Source: Sphingomonadales bacterium EhC05 | Lineage (GTDB): Bacteria; Pseudomonadota; Alphaproteobacteria; Sphingomonadales; Sphingomonadaceae | DNA: 64,000 nt | NCBI GenBank assembly: GCA_001650955.1 | Contig: LXYP01000045.1 | Coordinates: forward strand, 248,001 to 312,000 | Direction: 5' to 3' | In this document: piece by piece, positions 26,233-35,863 of the stretch | Position numbering within the stretch: position 1 is the first letter of the stretch | How the letters are laid out: each line of letters starts with the position of its first letter | Made by a program: the position numbers and the translations under genes | The notes under the pieces: generated by a model | Told to the model about the DNA's origin: nothing | The model's input: the letters and a program-made list of their open reading frames with translations, nothing else | Databases searched by the model: none

Positions 26233-27449
26233 GCTGCGATCGCCAATTTCATGTCCATCCGGCTCCAGATTTCCATCAAAGCCGCAGTCAAGTCTGCCAT
26301 CATCGCCTGACTATGGGTGGGGCCCGGAGTGAAGCGCAGTCTTTCGGTTCCGCGCGGAACGGTGGGATAATTTATCGGTTGGACATAAACGCCATATTCA
26401 GCCAGCAAAATATCGCTGATTTTCTTCGCCTTTACGGGATCACCCACCTGCAATGGAACAATATGCGTGGTTGAGTCCATTACCGGCAAACCCGCTTCGG
26501 CAAACATGTCCTTCAGCGTCTGTGCAGCGGCCTGCTGGCCTTCCCTCTCAACGCTTGATTGCTTGAGATGGCGAATACTGGCCAACGCCCCGGCAACCAA
26601 TACTGGTGAGAGGCTTGTCGTAAAGATAAAGCCGGGGGCATAGGACCGGATAACGTCGATGATCTTCTGATCAGCAGTAATATAGCCGCCCATCACGCCG
26701 ACGGCTTTTGCCAAAGTGCCTTCGACAATCGTGATCCGGTCTGCCGCATTGTCGCGCTCGGAAATCCCTCCGCCATGAGCACCATACATGCCTACGGCAT
26801 GAACCTCATCACAATATGTCAGTGCATTATATTTGTCAGCCAAATCGCAAATCGCATGGAGAGGCGCAATGTCACCGTCCATCGAGTAGATGCTCTCAAA
26901 GGCAATCAATTTTGGTGTTTCTGGATCCTCGGCGGCGAGAAGTTTTTCTAGATGTCCCAGATCATTATGACGAAAGACGCGCTTTTCGCAGCCACTATTC
27001 TTGATACCGGCGATCATTGATGCATGGTTAAGTTCATCGGAGAATATAATGCAGCCGGGCAAAATCTTGGTCAGGGTCGACAAGGTTGCTTCATTGGAGA
27101 CGTAGCCTGATGTGAACAACAGCGCGCCTGATTTTCCATGCAGGTCAGCAAGCTCTCTTTCCAGTTGCAAATGATAATGAGTATTCCCGCCGATATTTCG
27201 TGTGCCGCCGGATCCTGCACCGACATCATGTAGAGCTTCTTCCATTGCGGCGATCACGTCAGGATGCTGACCCATCGCCAAATAGTCATTCGAACACCAA
27301 ACAGTTACCGGCTTGGGACCATTATGGTGCGCGAAACAGCGTGCGTTGGGGAACGATCCTTTGTTTCGAAGAATATCAATGAATACTCGATAACGACCTT
27401 CGGCATGCAGTCTGTCGATGGCCTGAGAAAAAACTTTTTCGTAATCCAC
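26229..27449 (-). CDS. hemA: 5-aminolevulinate synthase
   Basis: 406 residues from a GTG ([14 protein letters not shown]) with AGGA upstream. This start gives the usual alphaproteobacterial ALAS length; an upstream TTG/ATG reading to 27545 adds 32 non-conserved residues. It condenses glycine and succinyl-CoA, the first step of heme synthesis by the Shemin route. Motifs: [23 protein letters not shown] (PLP lysine near 245), and the glycine-rich [12 protein letters not shown]. The methylmalonyl-CoA pathway further along makes its substrate succinyl-CoA. Confidence 0.97.
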   Translation of the reverse strand: MDYEKVFSQAIDRLHAEGRYRVFIDILRNKGSFPNARCFAHHNGPKPVTVWCSNDYLAMGQHPDVIAAMEEALHDVGAGSGGTRNIGGNTHYHLQLERELADLHGKSGALLFTSGYVSNEATLSTLTKILPGCIIFSDELNHASMIAGIKNSGCEKRVFRHNDLGHLEKLLAAEDPETPKLIAFESIYSMDGDIAPLHAICDLADKYNALTYCDEVHAVGMYGAHGGGISERDNAADRITIVEGTLAKAVGVMGGYITADQKIIDVIRSYAPGFIFTTSLSPVLVAGALASIRHLKQSSVEREGQQAAAQTLKDMFAEAGLPVMDSTTHIVPLQVGDPVKAKKISDILLAEYGVYVQPINYPTVPRGTERLRFTPGPTHSQAMMADLTAALMEIWSRMDMKLAIAA

Positions 27450-27567
27450 TTTTAACAATTCCTGCGTCGTTTTTGTTCTATTTGTTTCTTTATTTAGGTG
27501 GTTTAACGACCTTTGCATCGAATTTCCAGCGCGAACCACTCGCAATAAGAACCGGACTTATGCAGCT

Positions 27568-28380
27568 TTACAGAGTTTCAAGCCGACTCAGGCCGTGACG
27601 GGCCAGAGCCGCACGATAAGGGTCCAAATCCTTCAACGCCCCCGTAGTGACCAATAGCCCTTCGTCCCCAGAATTCAGCCATTCCAAATCTTTGGTGAGA
27701 TGTTGGATACGTCGCGCAATACCTTTTGCGCCATTAATGAACCGCATCGGGCGACCTACGGCATGTGCCAACTCTTTTTGGACGAGAGGGAAATGAGTAC
27801 AGGCAAGCACGATCACGTCAATATTCTCACCATCAGGCTGTGATCTCAAGCCAGCGATTGCATCGGAGAAAATTCGAGAATCTACTTTTTCTCCTCTTAA
27901 TTTGGCTTCGGCGGCATATACCAGTTCGGATGCGCCAAATCGCAATATCGTTTTGGTTGAAGCAAATTCGGCAGCAAGTCGATCGACATAGGGTTGGCGG
28001 ATTGTCGCCTGCGTGCCCAGCAATCCGATGACCCCGGTCTTGGTCATTTCACTCGCGGGTTTGAGTGCGGGTACCGTTCCAACAACCGGTATGTTAAGCG
28101 CCGAACGGACATGATCCAGAGCAATCGTCGATGCCGTGTTGCATGCGATAGTGACTAATCGTGGCTTGAAACGCTCGACCAATCGCCCGAGCAACGCGGG
28201 CACACGCGCCGCCAATTCAGTTTCTGACTTCATACCATAAGGCAAACCCGCATAATCAGCGGCATAGATAATCGGGGCCGAAGATATTAGTTTCCTGCTC
28301 TCTTGAAGCACTGAAAGCCCACCGATGCCGGTATCAAAAAACAACAAAGGAGGTTCGGATGGTGCGAACTGATTCATCAT
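27568..28380 (-). CDS. murI: Glutamate racemase
   Basis: 270 residues, aspartate/glutamate racemase fold. The two catalytic cysteines are C80 (TIACNTAST) and C194 (VLACTHFPL); N-terminal FFDTGIGGLSVL and YAADYAGLPYG are canonical. It provides D-glutamate for peptidoglycan. GGAAGA precedes the ATG pair. Ends 119 bases before the hemA start on the same strand. Confidence 0.97.
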   Translation of the reverse strand: MMNQFAPSEPPLLFFDTGIGGLSVLQESRKLISSAPIIYAADYAGLPYGMKSETELAARVPALLGRLVERFKPRLVTIACNTASTIALDHVRSALNIPVVGTVPALKPASEMTKTGVIGLLGTQATIRQPYVDRLAAEFASTKTILRFGASELVYAAEAKLRGEKVDSRIFSDAIAGLRSQPDGENIDVIVLACTHFPLVQKELAHAVGRPMRFINGAKGIARRIQHLTKDLEWLNSGDEGLLVTTGALKDLDPYRAALARHGLSRLETL

Positions 28381-28525
28381 ATTCTTCCCATAAACAGGTT
28401 AGACCAACACGGGCAACTCCCTCCACTCGTCCGATAAGCGTTTGAGCTTACCTGTTTTTACAATGGAACAGCTTGCTAGCGCAGTGCTACAACTATAGCG
28501 CTTCTCGACCAAGGGGTAACACAAG

Positions 28526-29128
28526 ATGCAATCGATGTGGATTGAACCAATATTATCAGTTCTATTTGGCTATATTTTGGGCTCAGTCCCATTTGGGCTG
28601 ATCTTGACCCGTCTGACGGGCGCCGGCGATTTGCGTGAAATGGGTTCCGGTAACATCGGCGCAACCAATGTTCTTCGTACCGGTAACAAGGCTATCGCAG
28701 CTCTCACTCTTTTACTCGATATCGGAAAGGGTGCTGCGGCAGTCTATCTCGCATCGCTAATTTCGCCTGGTCTTGGCGTTTTGGCCGGACTTGGCGCATT
28801 TTTTGGTCATCTTTATCCCGTCTGGCTGAAGTTTAAAGGTGGCAAAGGGGTGGCAACATTGCTGGGAGTGGTGATCGCATTGATGCCCATTGCCGGATTG
28901 ATATTTGCGGTCATATGGATCGGTTCTGTTATACTTTGGCGCTACTCATCCGTAGGTGGGATGTTAGCAGCCGCATCCGTCCCGATTGTGGCTTTGGGAT
29001 TTGGAGAATATGCCATGATGCCGATGTTCATAGGCTTGGCTTTGTTGGTGATTTGGAAGCATCGCGCAAATATCGAGCGGTTGATGGCCGGCCAGGAACC
29101 AAAGGTCGGCTCTCCGAAACAGGCCTGA
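28526..29128 (+). CDS. plsY: Glycerol-3-phosphate acyltransferase PlsY
   Basis: 200 residues, five membrane helices. The three PlsY motifs are present: GSGNIGATNVLRTG near 43-56, FKGGKGVAT near 104-112, and a late GLALLVIWKHRANIERL. It transfers acyl groups from acyl-phosphate to glycerol-3-phosphate at the inner membrane. Divergent from murI; the 145-bp gap has an 8-base inverted repeat (AAACAGGT / ACCTGTTT, 28392-28399 and 28450-28457). Confidence 0.97.
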   Translation: MQSMWIEPILSVLFGYILGSVPFGLILTRLTGAGDLREMGSGNIGATNVLRTGNKAIAALTLLLDIGKGAAAVYLASLISPGLGVLAGLGAFFGHLYPVWLKFKGGKGVATLLGVVIALMPIAGLIFAVIWIGSVILWRYSSVGGMLAAASVPIVALGFGEYAMMPMFIGLALLVIWKHRANIERLMAGQEPKVGSPKQA

Positions 29129-29133
29129 GCGCC

Positions 29134-30255
29134 TTGGATTCCGACCGAAATATTTTCGATCGGCTCCAGTTGATCAGGTCCGAGAATATTGGACCGGTCT
29201 CCTATATTCAACTTATCAGGAAATTTCGAACCGCTGCGGACGCTATCAAAGCGATTCCTGATCTGGCCGCTCGCCGCGGAAAGCGAAGCGCCAAAATCGC
29301 CAATGCACATGTTATCCATCAGGAAATCGAAACAGTGCGAAAACTCGGCGCAAATTTTCTCTTTCTTGGTGATCCGGACTATCCAAGACTATTGCGTGAG
29401 TTGAGCAACCCGCCACCGGTTCTTATCTGGCGGGGGCATCTGGAACTTTTGAAGAAACCGACAGTTGCCATCGTCGGTGCCCGAAATTCATCAGCTGCGG
29501 CGTGTCGCTATGCGCGAGATTTGGCGAATGGTTTAGCCGAGCGCGGAATTTCGATAGTTTCGGGACTGGCTCGGGGGATCGATACTGCCGCGCATCAGGG
29601 TGCTCTGGAAAAGGCCACGATTGCGGTGATCGCTGGCGGTATTGATGTTCATTATCCGCCGGAGAATGAAAAGCTCCAGGAAAGGATTGCAGCGCGGGGT
29701 CTGCTTTTGGCAGAACAGCCTCCTGGCATTGAACCGCGTGCGCGCCATTTCCCTTTTCGAAACCGCATCATCGCAGGGTTGGCGCGAGGTACCGTTGTCG
29801 TGGAAGCTGCGCCCAAGTCGGGGTCCTTAATCACCGCAAGGCTCACCGCGGAGGCTGGTCGTCATGTTATGGCAGTGCCGGGCTCGCCTTTGGATCCGAG
29901 GTCATTGGGTTGCAATTCCCTGATCCGGGAAGGCGCTACACTGGTACAGTCGGTCGACGATGTGATAGAAATGATCGGGCATTTCGATGATCGAGCTGAT
30001 CCAATCAATAGCAAACCCGAGATTCCGGAACATGACTTTGGTGCAAAAGAAACTTCGGTGAATCAAACGACCGGTTATGAAGAGAGTCGATCGCTGGTTT
30101 GGAGTCTGCTCAGCAGCACACCGGTCATGGTGGATGAAATTGCCCGGCAATCATTCATCGCGCCTGAACGTCTGCAACTGTTGCTGCTTGAGTTCGAATT
30201 GGCCGGAAGGATCATCAAACATGCGGGTGGGAAAATTAGCCGTCTTGACAATTGA
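29134..30255 (+). CDS. dprA: DNA-processing protein DprA
   Basis: About 373 residues from a TTG at 29134, five bases after plsY; the start is uncertain because no ATG lies near and longer readings run into plsY. N-terminal helical region (RLQLIRSENIGPVSYIQL), then the Rossmann core with AIVGARNSS, GLARGIDTAAHQGAL, FPFRNRIIAGLA and SGSLITARLTAEAGR, then a C-terminal winged helix (about 300-370). It loads RecA on incoming single-stranded DNA in transformation. Confidence 0.93.
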   Translation: MDSDRNIFDRLQLIRSENIGPVSYIQLIRKFRTAADAIKAIPDLAARRGKRSAKIANAHVIHQEIETVRKLGANFLFLGDPDYPRLLRELSNPPPVLIWRGHLELLKKPTVAIVGARNSSAAACRYARDLANGLAERGISIVSGLARGIDTAAHQGALEKATIAVIAGGIDVHYPPENEKLQERIAARGLLLAEQPPGIEPRARHFPFRNRIIAGLARGTVVVEAAPKSGSLITARLTAEAGRHVMAVPGSPLDPRSLGCNSLIREGATLVQSVDDVIEMIGHFDDRADPINSKPEIPEHDFGAKETSVNQTTGYEESRSLVWSLLSSTPVMVDEIARQSFIAPERLQLLLLEFELAGRIIKHAGGKISRLDN

Positions 30256-30736
30256 CTGAGCGTATTCCGATGCTTTTGTCCATTCTAGATCTCGGGTCGC
30301 GCCTATTTGGATCATTGATTGTCTGTCGGTGACTTTTGGTTTGGCTCGCTTCATTTGCCTGAGAATCTTTCTCTGCGCTCATCGTAGGTCGTCCCTGCGA
30401 TAATATCTCGAGACCTGATGACCGAGGGGAGTTTCGAAGATAGCTGGAGTCTTTGCAAAGGTAAATTCATCGATCTTCATATGGCTTTCCAGCCGATCAT
30501 AATGAAAAATGTTGCAAATATCTTTTTTCTATTCTTTGCAGTGAAAGAAATCGATCTCGTAATTTTCCTTACTGTTATAGAGAGATTGACAAGTCTATCG
30601 ATCATCGCTTCTTGGATTATAATTACAGTGATCTGCGTAAATCTCGTTAAGCCGGAACATGAAAAAACTTGACCTAAACACAATCCCTGTCAGAGCCTCG
30701 CGCATATATACACGAAACAAATGAAAATCGGAGCTT
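30256..30736. other. 480-bp intergenic stretch, no firm gene
   Basis: AT-richer than its surroundings. It holds one possible small ORF (30418-30672) and stops in all other useful frames. I see no tRNA-like fold, clear terminator after dprA, or repeat. The topA promoter must lie in its right part. Confidence 0.6.
30418..30672 (+). CDS. Possible small membrane protein
   Basis: 84 codons from an ATG without a clear ribosome site. The translation has two hydrophobic stretches (VANIFFLFFAV and SIIASWIIITVICVNLV) and a charged tail, compatible with a two-helix membrane protein. AT-rich composition alone can produce such a pattern by chance. No family recognised; listed because nothing else explains the gap. 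Confidence 0.28.
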   Translation: MTEGSFEDSWSLCKGKFIDLHMAFQPIIMKNVANIFFLFFAVKEIDLVIFLTVIERLTSLSIIASWIIITVICVNLVKPEHEKT

Positions 30737-33328
30737 ATGCAGCTAGTCATAGTAGAGTCGCCCGCCAAAGCAAAAACCATCGAAAAATATCTTGGACCCG
30801 ATTTCAAGGTATTGGCCTCCTACGGCCATATTCGCGATCTTCCGCCCAAGGATGGCTCGGTCGATCCGGACGATGGTTTCGCGATGACCTGGCAAAATTA
30901 TTCAGACAAGACGAAACAGCTGAAAGCGATTACCGACGAATCGAAAAAAGCGACCCGTTTGATCCTCGCGACTGACCCTGACCGAGAAGGTGAGGCGATC
31001 AGTTGGCATGTTCAGGAAGTGTTGCGGAAGAAAAAAGCATTGCCTGAAAAAGTGGACCGGGTGACGTTCAATGCGATTACCAAAGCGGCAGTCACCGAAG
31101 CCATGGCCCACCCGCGCGAACTCGACGAAGATCTGATCGATGCCTATCGTGCCCGACGTGCTCTCGATTATCTGGTTGGTTTCACGCTTTCGCCCGTATT
31201 ATGGCGCAAATTGCCTGGCGCCAAATCCGCGGGTCGGGTTCAGTCCGTATCTTTAAAATTGATTGTCGAGCGAGAACGCGAGATCGAAGCATTTACGCCT
31301 CAGGAATATTGGTCGATCGTCGCGCAAATGGAGCAAGGCGGGCAGGCTTTCGAAGGCCGGCTCACCGTGCACCAGGGGAAGAAGCTCGGCAAGATGGACC
31401 TTGCCAATGAAGAGCTGGCGATGGTTGCAAAAACTGCGGTAGAAAATGGCCTGTTCACCGTTGAAACTGTTGAGAAAAAGCCGCTAACCCGCAATCCTCC
31501 CCCGCCGTTCACAACCTCTACGCTGCAACAGGAAGCGTCGCGAAAGCTTGGTTTTTCGGCTAGTGATACAATGCGGGTCGCCCAACAACTCTACGAAGAT
31601 GGCGCGATTACTTATATGCGTACCGATGGCGTGCAAATGGACGGCAGCGCGATATCAGCCGCCCGCAAGGCAATTGCTGATCGCTACGATGCAAGCTATG
31701 TTCCGGACAAACCAAGAGTCTATAAAAGCAAAGCCAAAAATGCTCAGGAGGCTCACGAAGCCATTCGGCCAACGAACTTTACCCAAAAAACATTTGGCGG
31801 CGGTGCGCATGCCAAACTCTATGGACTGATCTTGAACCGAGCGATGGCCAGCCAGATGGCGGCAGCACGGCTTGAACGGACAACGGTCGAGATGCTCGAT
31901 GGCACTGGACAGACCGGCCTTCGGACAACCGGACAGGTTGTCAAATTCCCCGGCTTTCTCGCTCTCTATGAAGAAGGTCGCGACGATAGTTCTGACGATG
32001 ATGGTGGGTTGCTTCCAGCGATGTCAAAAGGCGATAGTCCGGCGAAGAAGTCGGTCGACGCCAATCAGCATTTCACCCAGCCACCGCCGCGTTACAGCGA
32101 GGCGAGTTTGGTGAAGAAGATGGAAGAGCTCGGCATTGGGCGTCCTTCGACCTATGCATCGATCATCAAGACGCTCAAAGATCGGTCTTATGTCCGGCTT
32201 GAGAAAAATCGTTTCTTCGCTGAAGAAAGTGGCCGTCTTTTGACCGGATTCCTTGAACGGTTTTTTGATCGCTATGTCGCCTATGACTATACCGCTGGTC
32301 TCGAAGATGAGCTAGACGAAGTGAGCGGCGGACGCGCGGAATGGCAAAAAATTCTCGAAGCTTTCTGGCATGATTTTAAACCGAAGACGGTTGAAGTCAT
32401 GGAGAAACTTCCATCCGAGGTTACGGCAGAATTAGACATATTCCTTGAGCCTTATCTCTTCCCGAAGAAAGAAGATGGAACCGATCCCCGGATTTGTCCT
32501 CGCTGTAGCGAAGGCAAGCTTGCATTGCGCGGTGGACGTTTTGGTGCATTTGTGTCTTGTTCCAACTATCCAGAATGTAAATTCACGCGCCGGTTCGCTC
32601 AAGGTGGTGGTGCAAATGCTGACGCTGATGAAGGCCCGCAAGAATTGGGTGTAGATCCAGATACAGATGAAAAAATCACCAAAAAAGTCGGTCGTTTCGG
32701 GCCATATGTTGAAAAAGGCGAGGGCAAAGAAGCCAAGCGGGCATCTATCCCCAAAGATGTGCCTGACGAAGATTTTGGCCTCGAATGGGCGGTCAAGCTT
32801 TTATCTCTGCCGCGTGAAGTCGGCCTACATCCTGAAACCAGTGAACCGGTCAACGCGCAAATTGGTCGCTACGGGCCCTATTTGAGTCACAATGGGAAAT
32901 CTGCACGACTGGAAAATACTCTGGAAGTGTTTGAAATCGGTATGAACGCGGCGGTTGCAAAACTGGCCGATGCTGCAAAAAATGGAGGCGGAAGAGGGCG
33001 TGGTAAGCAGGAACCGCTCAAAATAATGGGCGCGCATCCACGTACAGAAGACGAAATCAAATTGATGGACGGCCGTTTTGGTCCGTATGTCACCGACGGT
33101 ACAACCAACGCCTCGTTGCCTAAATCAATCGACAAAGATCAATTGACACTGGAAGAGGCTGCACAATTGATCGATGATCGCGCGGCCAAAGGACCGGCAA
33201 AGAAGAAAAAGAAAAAGGCAGCACCGAAGAAAAAACCCGCCGCGAAAAAGAAACCTGCGGCCAAGAAAAAGCCGGCAGCTAAAAAACCGGCTGCGGCGAA
33301 AAAGAAGCCTGCGGTAACGTCAGAATAG
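30737..33328 (+). CDS. topA: DNA topoisomerase I
   Basis: 863 residues, type IA. TOPRIM domain at the N-terminus (VIVESPAKAKTIEKYLG, LATDPDREGEAISWH), catalytic tyrosine Y293 in AITYMRTDG, one zinc ribbon (CPRCSEGKL...CSNYPEC), then three cysteine-free C-terminal repeats (GRFGPYVEKG, GRYGPYLSHNG, GRFGPYVTDG) and a Lys/Ala/Pro tail of about 40 residues. It relaxes negative supercoils. A GC-rich hairpin follows. Confidence 0.98.
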   Translation: MQLVIVESPAKAKTIEKYLGPDFKVLASYGHIRDLPPKDGSVDPDDGFAMTWQNYSDKTKQLKAITDESKKATRLILATDPDREGEAISWHVQEVLRKKKALPEKVDRVTFNAITKAAVTEAMAHPRELDEDLIDAYRARRALDYLVGFTLSPVLWRKLPGAKSAGRVQSVSLKLIVEREREIEAFTPQEYWSIVAQMEQGGQAFEGRLTVHQGKKLGKMDLANEELAMVAKTAVENGLFTVETVEKKPLTRNPPPPFTTSTLQQEASRKLGFSASDTMRVAQQLYEDGAITYMRTDGVQMDGSAISAARKAIADRYDASYVPDKPRVYKSKAKNAQEAHEAIRPTNFTQKTFGGGAHAKLYGLILNRAMASQMAAARLERTTVEMLDGTGQTGLRTTGQVVKFPGFLALYEEGRDDSSDDDGGLLPAMSKGDSPAKKSVDANQHFTQPPPRYSEASLVKKMEELGIGRPSTYASIIKTLKDRSYVRLEKNRFFAEESGRLLTGFLERFFDRYVAYDYTAGLEDELDEVSGGRAEWQKILEAFWHDFKPKTVEVMEKLPSEVTAELDIFLEPYLFPKKEDGTDPRICPRCSEGKLALRGGRFGAFVSCSNYPECKFTRRFAQGGGANADADEGPQELGVDPDTDEKITKKVGRFGPYVEKGEGKEAKRASIPKDVPDEDFGLEWAVKLLSLPREVGLHPETSEPVNAQIGRYGPYLSHNGKSARLENTLEVFEIGMNAAVAKLADAAKNGGGRGRGKQEPLKIMGAHPRTEDEIKLMDGRFGPYVTDGTTNASLPKSIDKDQLTLEEAAQLIDDRAAKGPAKKKKKKAAPKKKPAAKKKPAAKKKPAAKKPAAAKKKPAVTSE

Positions 33329-33333
33329 GTTGG

Positions 33334-33347
33334 GGGGCTTCGGCCCC
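33334..33347. terminator. TTCG hairpin between topA and era
   Basis: GGGGC-TTCG-GCCCC, a very stable tetraloop hairpin six bases after the topA stop, between convergent genes. No good T-run follows, so termination efficiency is uncertain. Confidence 0.55.
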
Positions 33348-33351
33348 TCGC

Positions 33352-34245
33352 TCACTTGACCCAGTCGAGTCCCATATCCTGATATAGGCTTTTGTCTTCA
33401 TCCCAGTTTTCACTGACCTTCACGTGAAGATAGAGATGCACTTTTTTGCCAAGAATCTCCGAGAGTTCAGCCCGTGCCTTGGCGCCAATTTCCTTGATCT
33501 GGTGCCCGCCTTTGCCAAGGATGATGGCCCGCTGGCTGGCTCTCTCGACCAAAATCTGTTGGTGAATTTCCAATGATCCGTCAGGACGTTCCTTATATTG
33601 CTCCATCGCAATCGCGGTGGCATATGGTAATTCCGCGTGGAGCTGACGAAACACCTGTTCCCGGGTTACTTCCGCCGCCATGATACGTTCGCTGGCGTCT
33701 GACACTTGATCTTCTGGGAAATGCCATGGTCCTTCCGGCATCGCAGCCACCAGATAGGCTTTGAGTTCTTCCAGACCATCGCCAGTTTTTGCGCTGACAA
33801 AAAACGTCTCGTCAAAATCATGCAATTCATGCAACTTGCTGGTGTGGACGAGCATCTTGTCCTTGGCCGCGATGTCGACCTTGTTCATTACCAAAATAGT
33901 TTTCTCTTTGCGGTGCTTGATCCGCTCCACAATTGATGTGACCTTGGTGCCCAGCCCCGCACGGGAATCGACCAGAAAAACAATGATATCTGCATCTTCG
34001 GCACCATCCCAGGCGGCCGAGACCATCGCCCGGTCTAACCGTCGTCGAGGTTCGAAAATCCCTGGTGTATCGACGAGTAGGAGTTGGGCTTCTGCCTCCA
34101 TTGCGATACCCAGCAGCCGCGTCCTTGTTGTTTGCGGTTTTGCGCTGGTAATCGCGACTTTTTGACCAATTATCGCATTGATAATTGTCGATTTTCCCGC
34201 ATTTGGAGCACCGATTAATGCCACCACTCCGCATTTCTGAGTCAC
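33352..34245 (-). CDS. era: GTPase Era
   Basis: 297 residues. GTPase motifs GAPNAGKST (G1, about 12-20), DTPG (G3) and NKVD (G4), followed by the KH RNA-binding domain with GKGGHQIKEIG. It binds the 3' end of 16S rRNA during 30S assembly. The GTG start overlaps the rnc stop as GTGA (34242-34245). Confidence 0.98.
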   Translation of the reverse strand: MTQKCGVVALIGAPNAGKSTIINAIIGQKVAITSAKPQTTRTRLLGIAMEAEAQLLLVDTPGIFEPRRRLDRAMVSAAWDGAEDADIIVFLVDSRAGLGTKVTSIVERIKHRKEKTILVMNKVDIAAKDKMLVHTSKLHELHDFDETFFVSAKTGDGLEELKAYLVAAMPEGPWHFPEDQVSDASERIMAAEVTREQVFRQLHAELPYATAIAMEQYKERPDGSLEIHQQILVERASQRAIILGKGGHQIKEIGAKARAELSEILGKKVHLYLHVKVSENWDEDKSLYQDMGLDWVK

Positions 34246-34910
34246 GTGAACTTCTCCAAAAATAGTTTCGCCGCTTCCGTTTCTGCGGTTTGAATGGAAG
34301 ATGCGGTGGCTTGAACTTCTCCGACCTTGTCGATGCTCAAGCGTACCGTGAACTTCAGATCATGATGCGGGCCGCTTTTCTCGATCAGGTCATAATCGGG
34401 CATCTTGCGCTTATGAGCTGCAGCCCATTCCTGCATAGCCGATTTCGGGTGACGGATGTCCGCAGACATTCCGGTAATGCGCTCTCCCCAATGTCTCAGA
34501 ATGAACGATCTCGCTGCCTCAAGGCCATGATCCAGATAAACAGCGCCGATTAGCGACTCCATTACATCGCCAAGTACTTTGATGCTTTGCCGGGCGCCAT
34601 CATCTCTCGCCTGCTTGCCGAGAAGCAGGTGATTTGAAACGTCGATTGATACTGCGATTTTTCCGCAGACCGGTCCTGAAACAAGTCCGTTCAGCCGTTG
34701 AGACAGCTTGCCCTCGGGTTCGCTGGAAAACTCGTGATAAAGCTTTTCAGCAATCACCAGTCCCAAAATGCGATCTCCCAAAAATTCTAGCCTCTGATAG
34801 TCTTTTTCGCCATGGCTACCATGGGTCACCGCGCGTTTATACAATTCCATCTTATGGGGTTTCCTGCCGGTGACTTCGGCAATCCACTCGGAAAAAACTA
34901 AGGCGCTCAA
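34242..34910 (-). CDS. rnc: Ribonuclease III
   Basis: 222 residues from a TTG that overlaps the lepB stop as TTGA (34907-34910) with GGGGAAAGA upstream; a longer reading to 34970 would overlap lepB by 64 bases. Signature RLEFLGDRILGL with metal ligands E42 and D46, second acidic site GDVMESLIGAVYLD, then a C-terminal double-stranded RNA-binding domain (about 155-222). Processes rRNA precursors and other duplex RNA. Confidence 0.96.
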   Translation of the reverse strand: MSALVFSEWIAEVTGRKPHKMELYKRAVTHGSHGEKDYQRLEFLGDRILGLVIAEKLYHEFSSEPEGKLSQRLNGLVSGPVCGKIAVSIDVSNHLLLGKQARDDGARQSIKVLGDVMESLIGAVYLDHGLEAARSFILRHWGERITGMSADIRHPKSAMQEWAAAHKRKMPDYDLIEKSGPHHDLKFTVRLSIDKVGEVQATASSIQTAETEAAKLFLEKFT

Positions 34911-35710
34911 AATCTTTCCCCGATCCGTTCCGATCTCGCGGCGCTGAACCATGTCCACGGCTTGATCCATTCCGCAGACCCGTCAGTCGAGAAAACCGTA
35001 ACCAATGCGCGGCCTACGAGATTTTCCTGCGGCACCATACCAATAGCTTGTCCTTCCTGGGCTGGGAAACGACTATCTGCGCTGCGATCCCGATTGTCAC
35101 CCATTACGAACATATGGCCATCAGGTACCACGAAGGACTGCGTGGTATCGCCTGGCGACTGCTCATAAATATCCAGTATTTTGTAACTACTCCCGTTCGG
35201 CAAAGTTTCTCGAAATTGCGGATAGCTGCAGATTTTCTTGCGGTCGCCATTGACTGCTTCAAAATTGGGAGTGAAGCAGGGGCTATTGGCGGAAACGAGA
35301 TGTTTATAATCCTCTATTCGTTCACGCTGGACATCCACCCCGTTGATCGAAACCACGCCGTCCGTCACTTTGATAATATCACCGGACAGACCGATGACCC
35401 GTTTGATATAATCATCTCGTTGACTTGGCGGAGCTTTAAAGACGACCACGTCGCCAGGTTCAGGCGAGTTCGGCAATATCCGCCCGGGAATCAGCGGCAC
35501 GCTGAACGGCATACTATAATTGGAAAAACCATAAGGCCATTTTGCAACCAGCAAATAATCACCAACCATAAGGCGCGGTTGCATCGATTCCGAAGGAATA
35601 TTGAACGGCGACACGATGAAGCTGCGCAAGATGATCACAAATAACCCGAGTTTGATCAGGAATTTGATAAAATCGAGCGTTTCTGAACTGGATTCATTCT
35701 TTTTGGACAT
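34907..35710 (-). CDS. lepB: Signal peptidase I
   Basis: 267 residues. One N-terminal membrane anchor (about 13-32), catalytic serine S42 in PSESM, general-base lysine K103 in DDYIKRVIG, and the late box GDNRDRSADSRF. It removes signal peptides of exported proteins at the periplasmic face. First gene of the lepB-rnc-era unit; AAGGGG precedes the ATG. Confidence 0.97.
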   Translation of the reverse strand: MSKKNESSSETLDFIKFLIKLGLFVIILRSFIVSPFNIPSESMQPRLMVGDYLLVAKWPYGFSNYSMPFSVPLIPGRILPNSPEPGDVVVFKAPPSQRDDYIKRVIGLSGDIIKVTDGVVSINGVDVQRERIEDYKHLVSANSPCFTPNFEAVNGDRKKICSYPQFRETLPNGSSYKILDIYEQSPGDTTQSFVVPDGHMFVMGDNRDRSADSRFPAQEGQAIGMVPQENLVGRALVTVFSTDGSAEWIKPWTWFSAARSERIGERF

Positions 35711-35863
35711 TGCGCCCCTTTGCCGACAATGGCTCTGTGGTCAAGATGCCGCGATATCCGTTGCAGGTGTCAATATTTGACCTTGTCGCCATATCGGCAG
35801 GAGGATAGGACATATTCAAAGTCTAGGGTCGCATTACTCGATTGTTAAAGCAGGAGAATATAT

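Noticed and set aside
27450-27545. 32-residue N-terminal extension of hemA
   Set aside because: Exceeds the usual ALAS length, is not conserved-looking, and a GTG with AGGA upstream fits better.
30477-30683. Minus-strand 68-codon hydrophobic ORF in the gap before topA
   Set aside because: Antisense of the weak plus-strand ORF; AT-rich DNA yields hydrophobic frames on both strands.
34911-34970. N-terminal extension of RNase III into lepB
   Set aside because: Would require a 64-base overlap; the TTGA-coupled start gives the normal family length.
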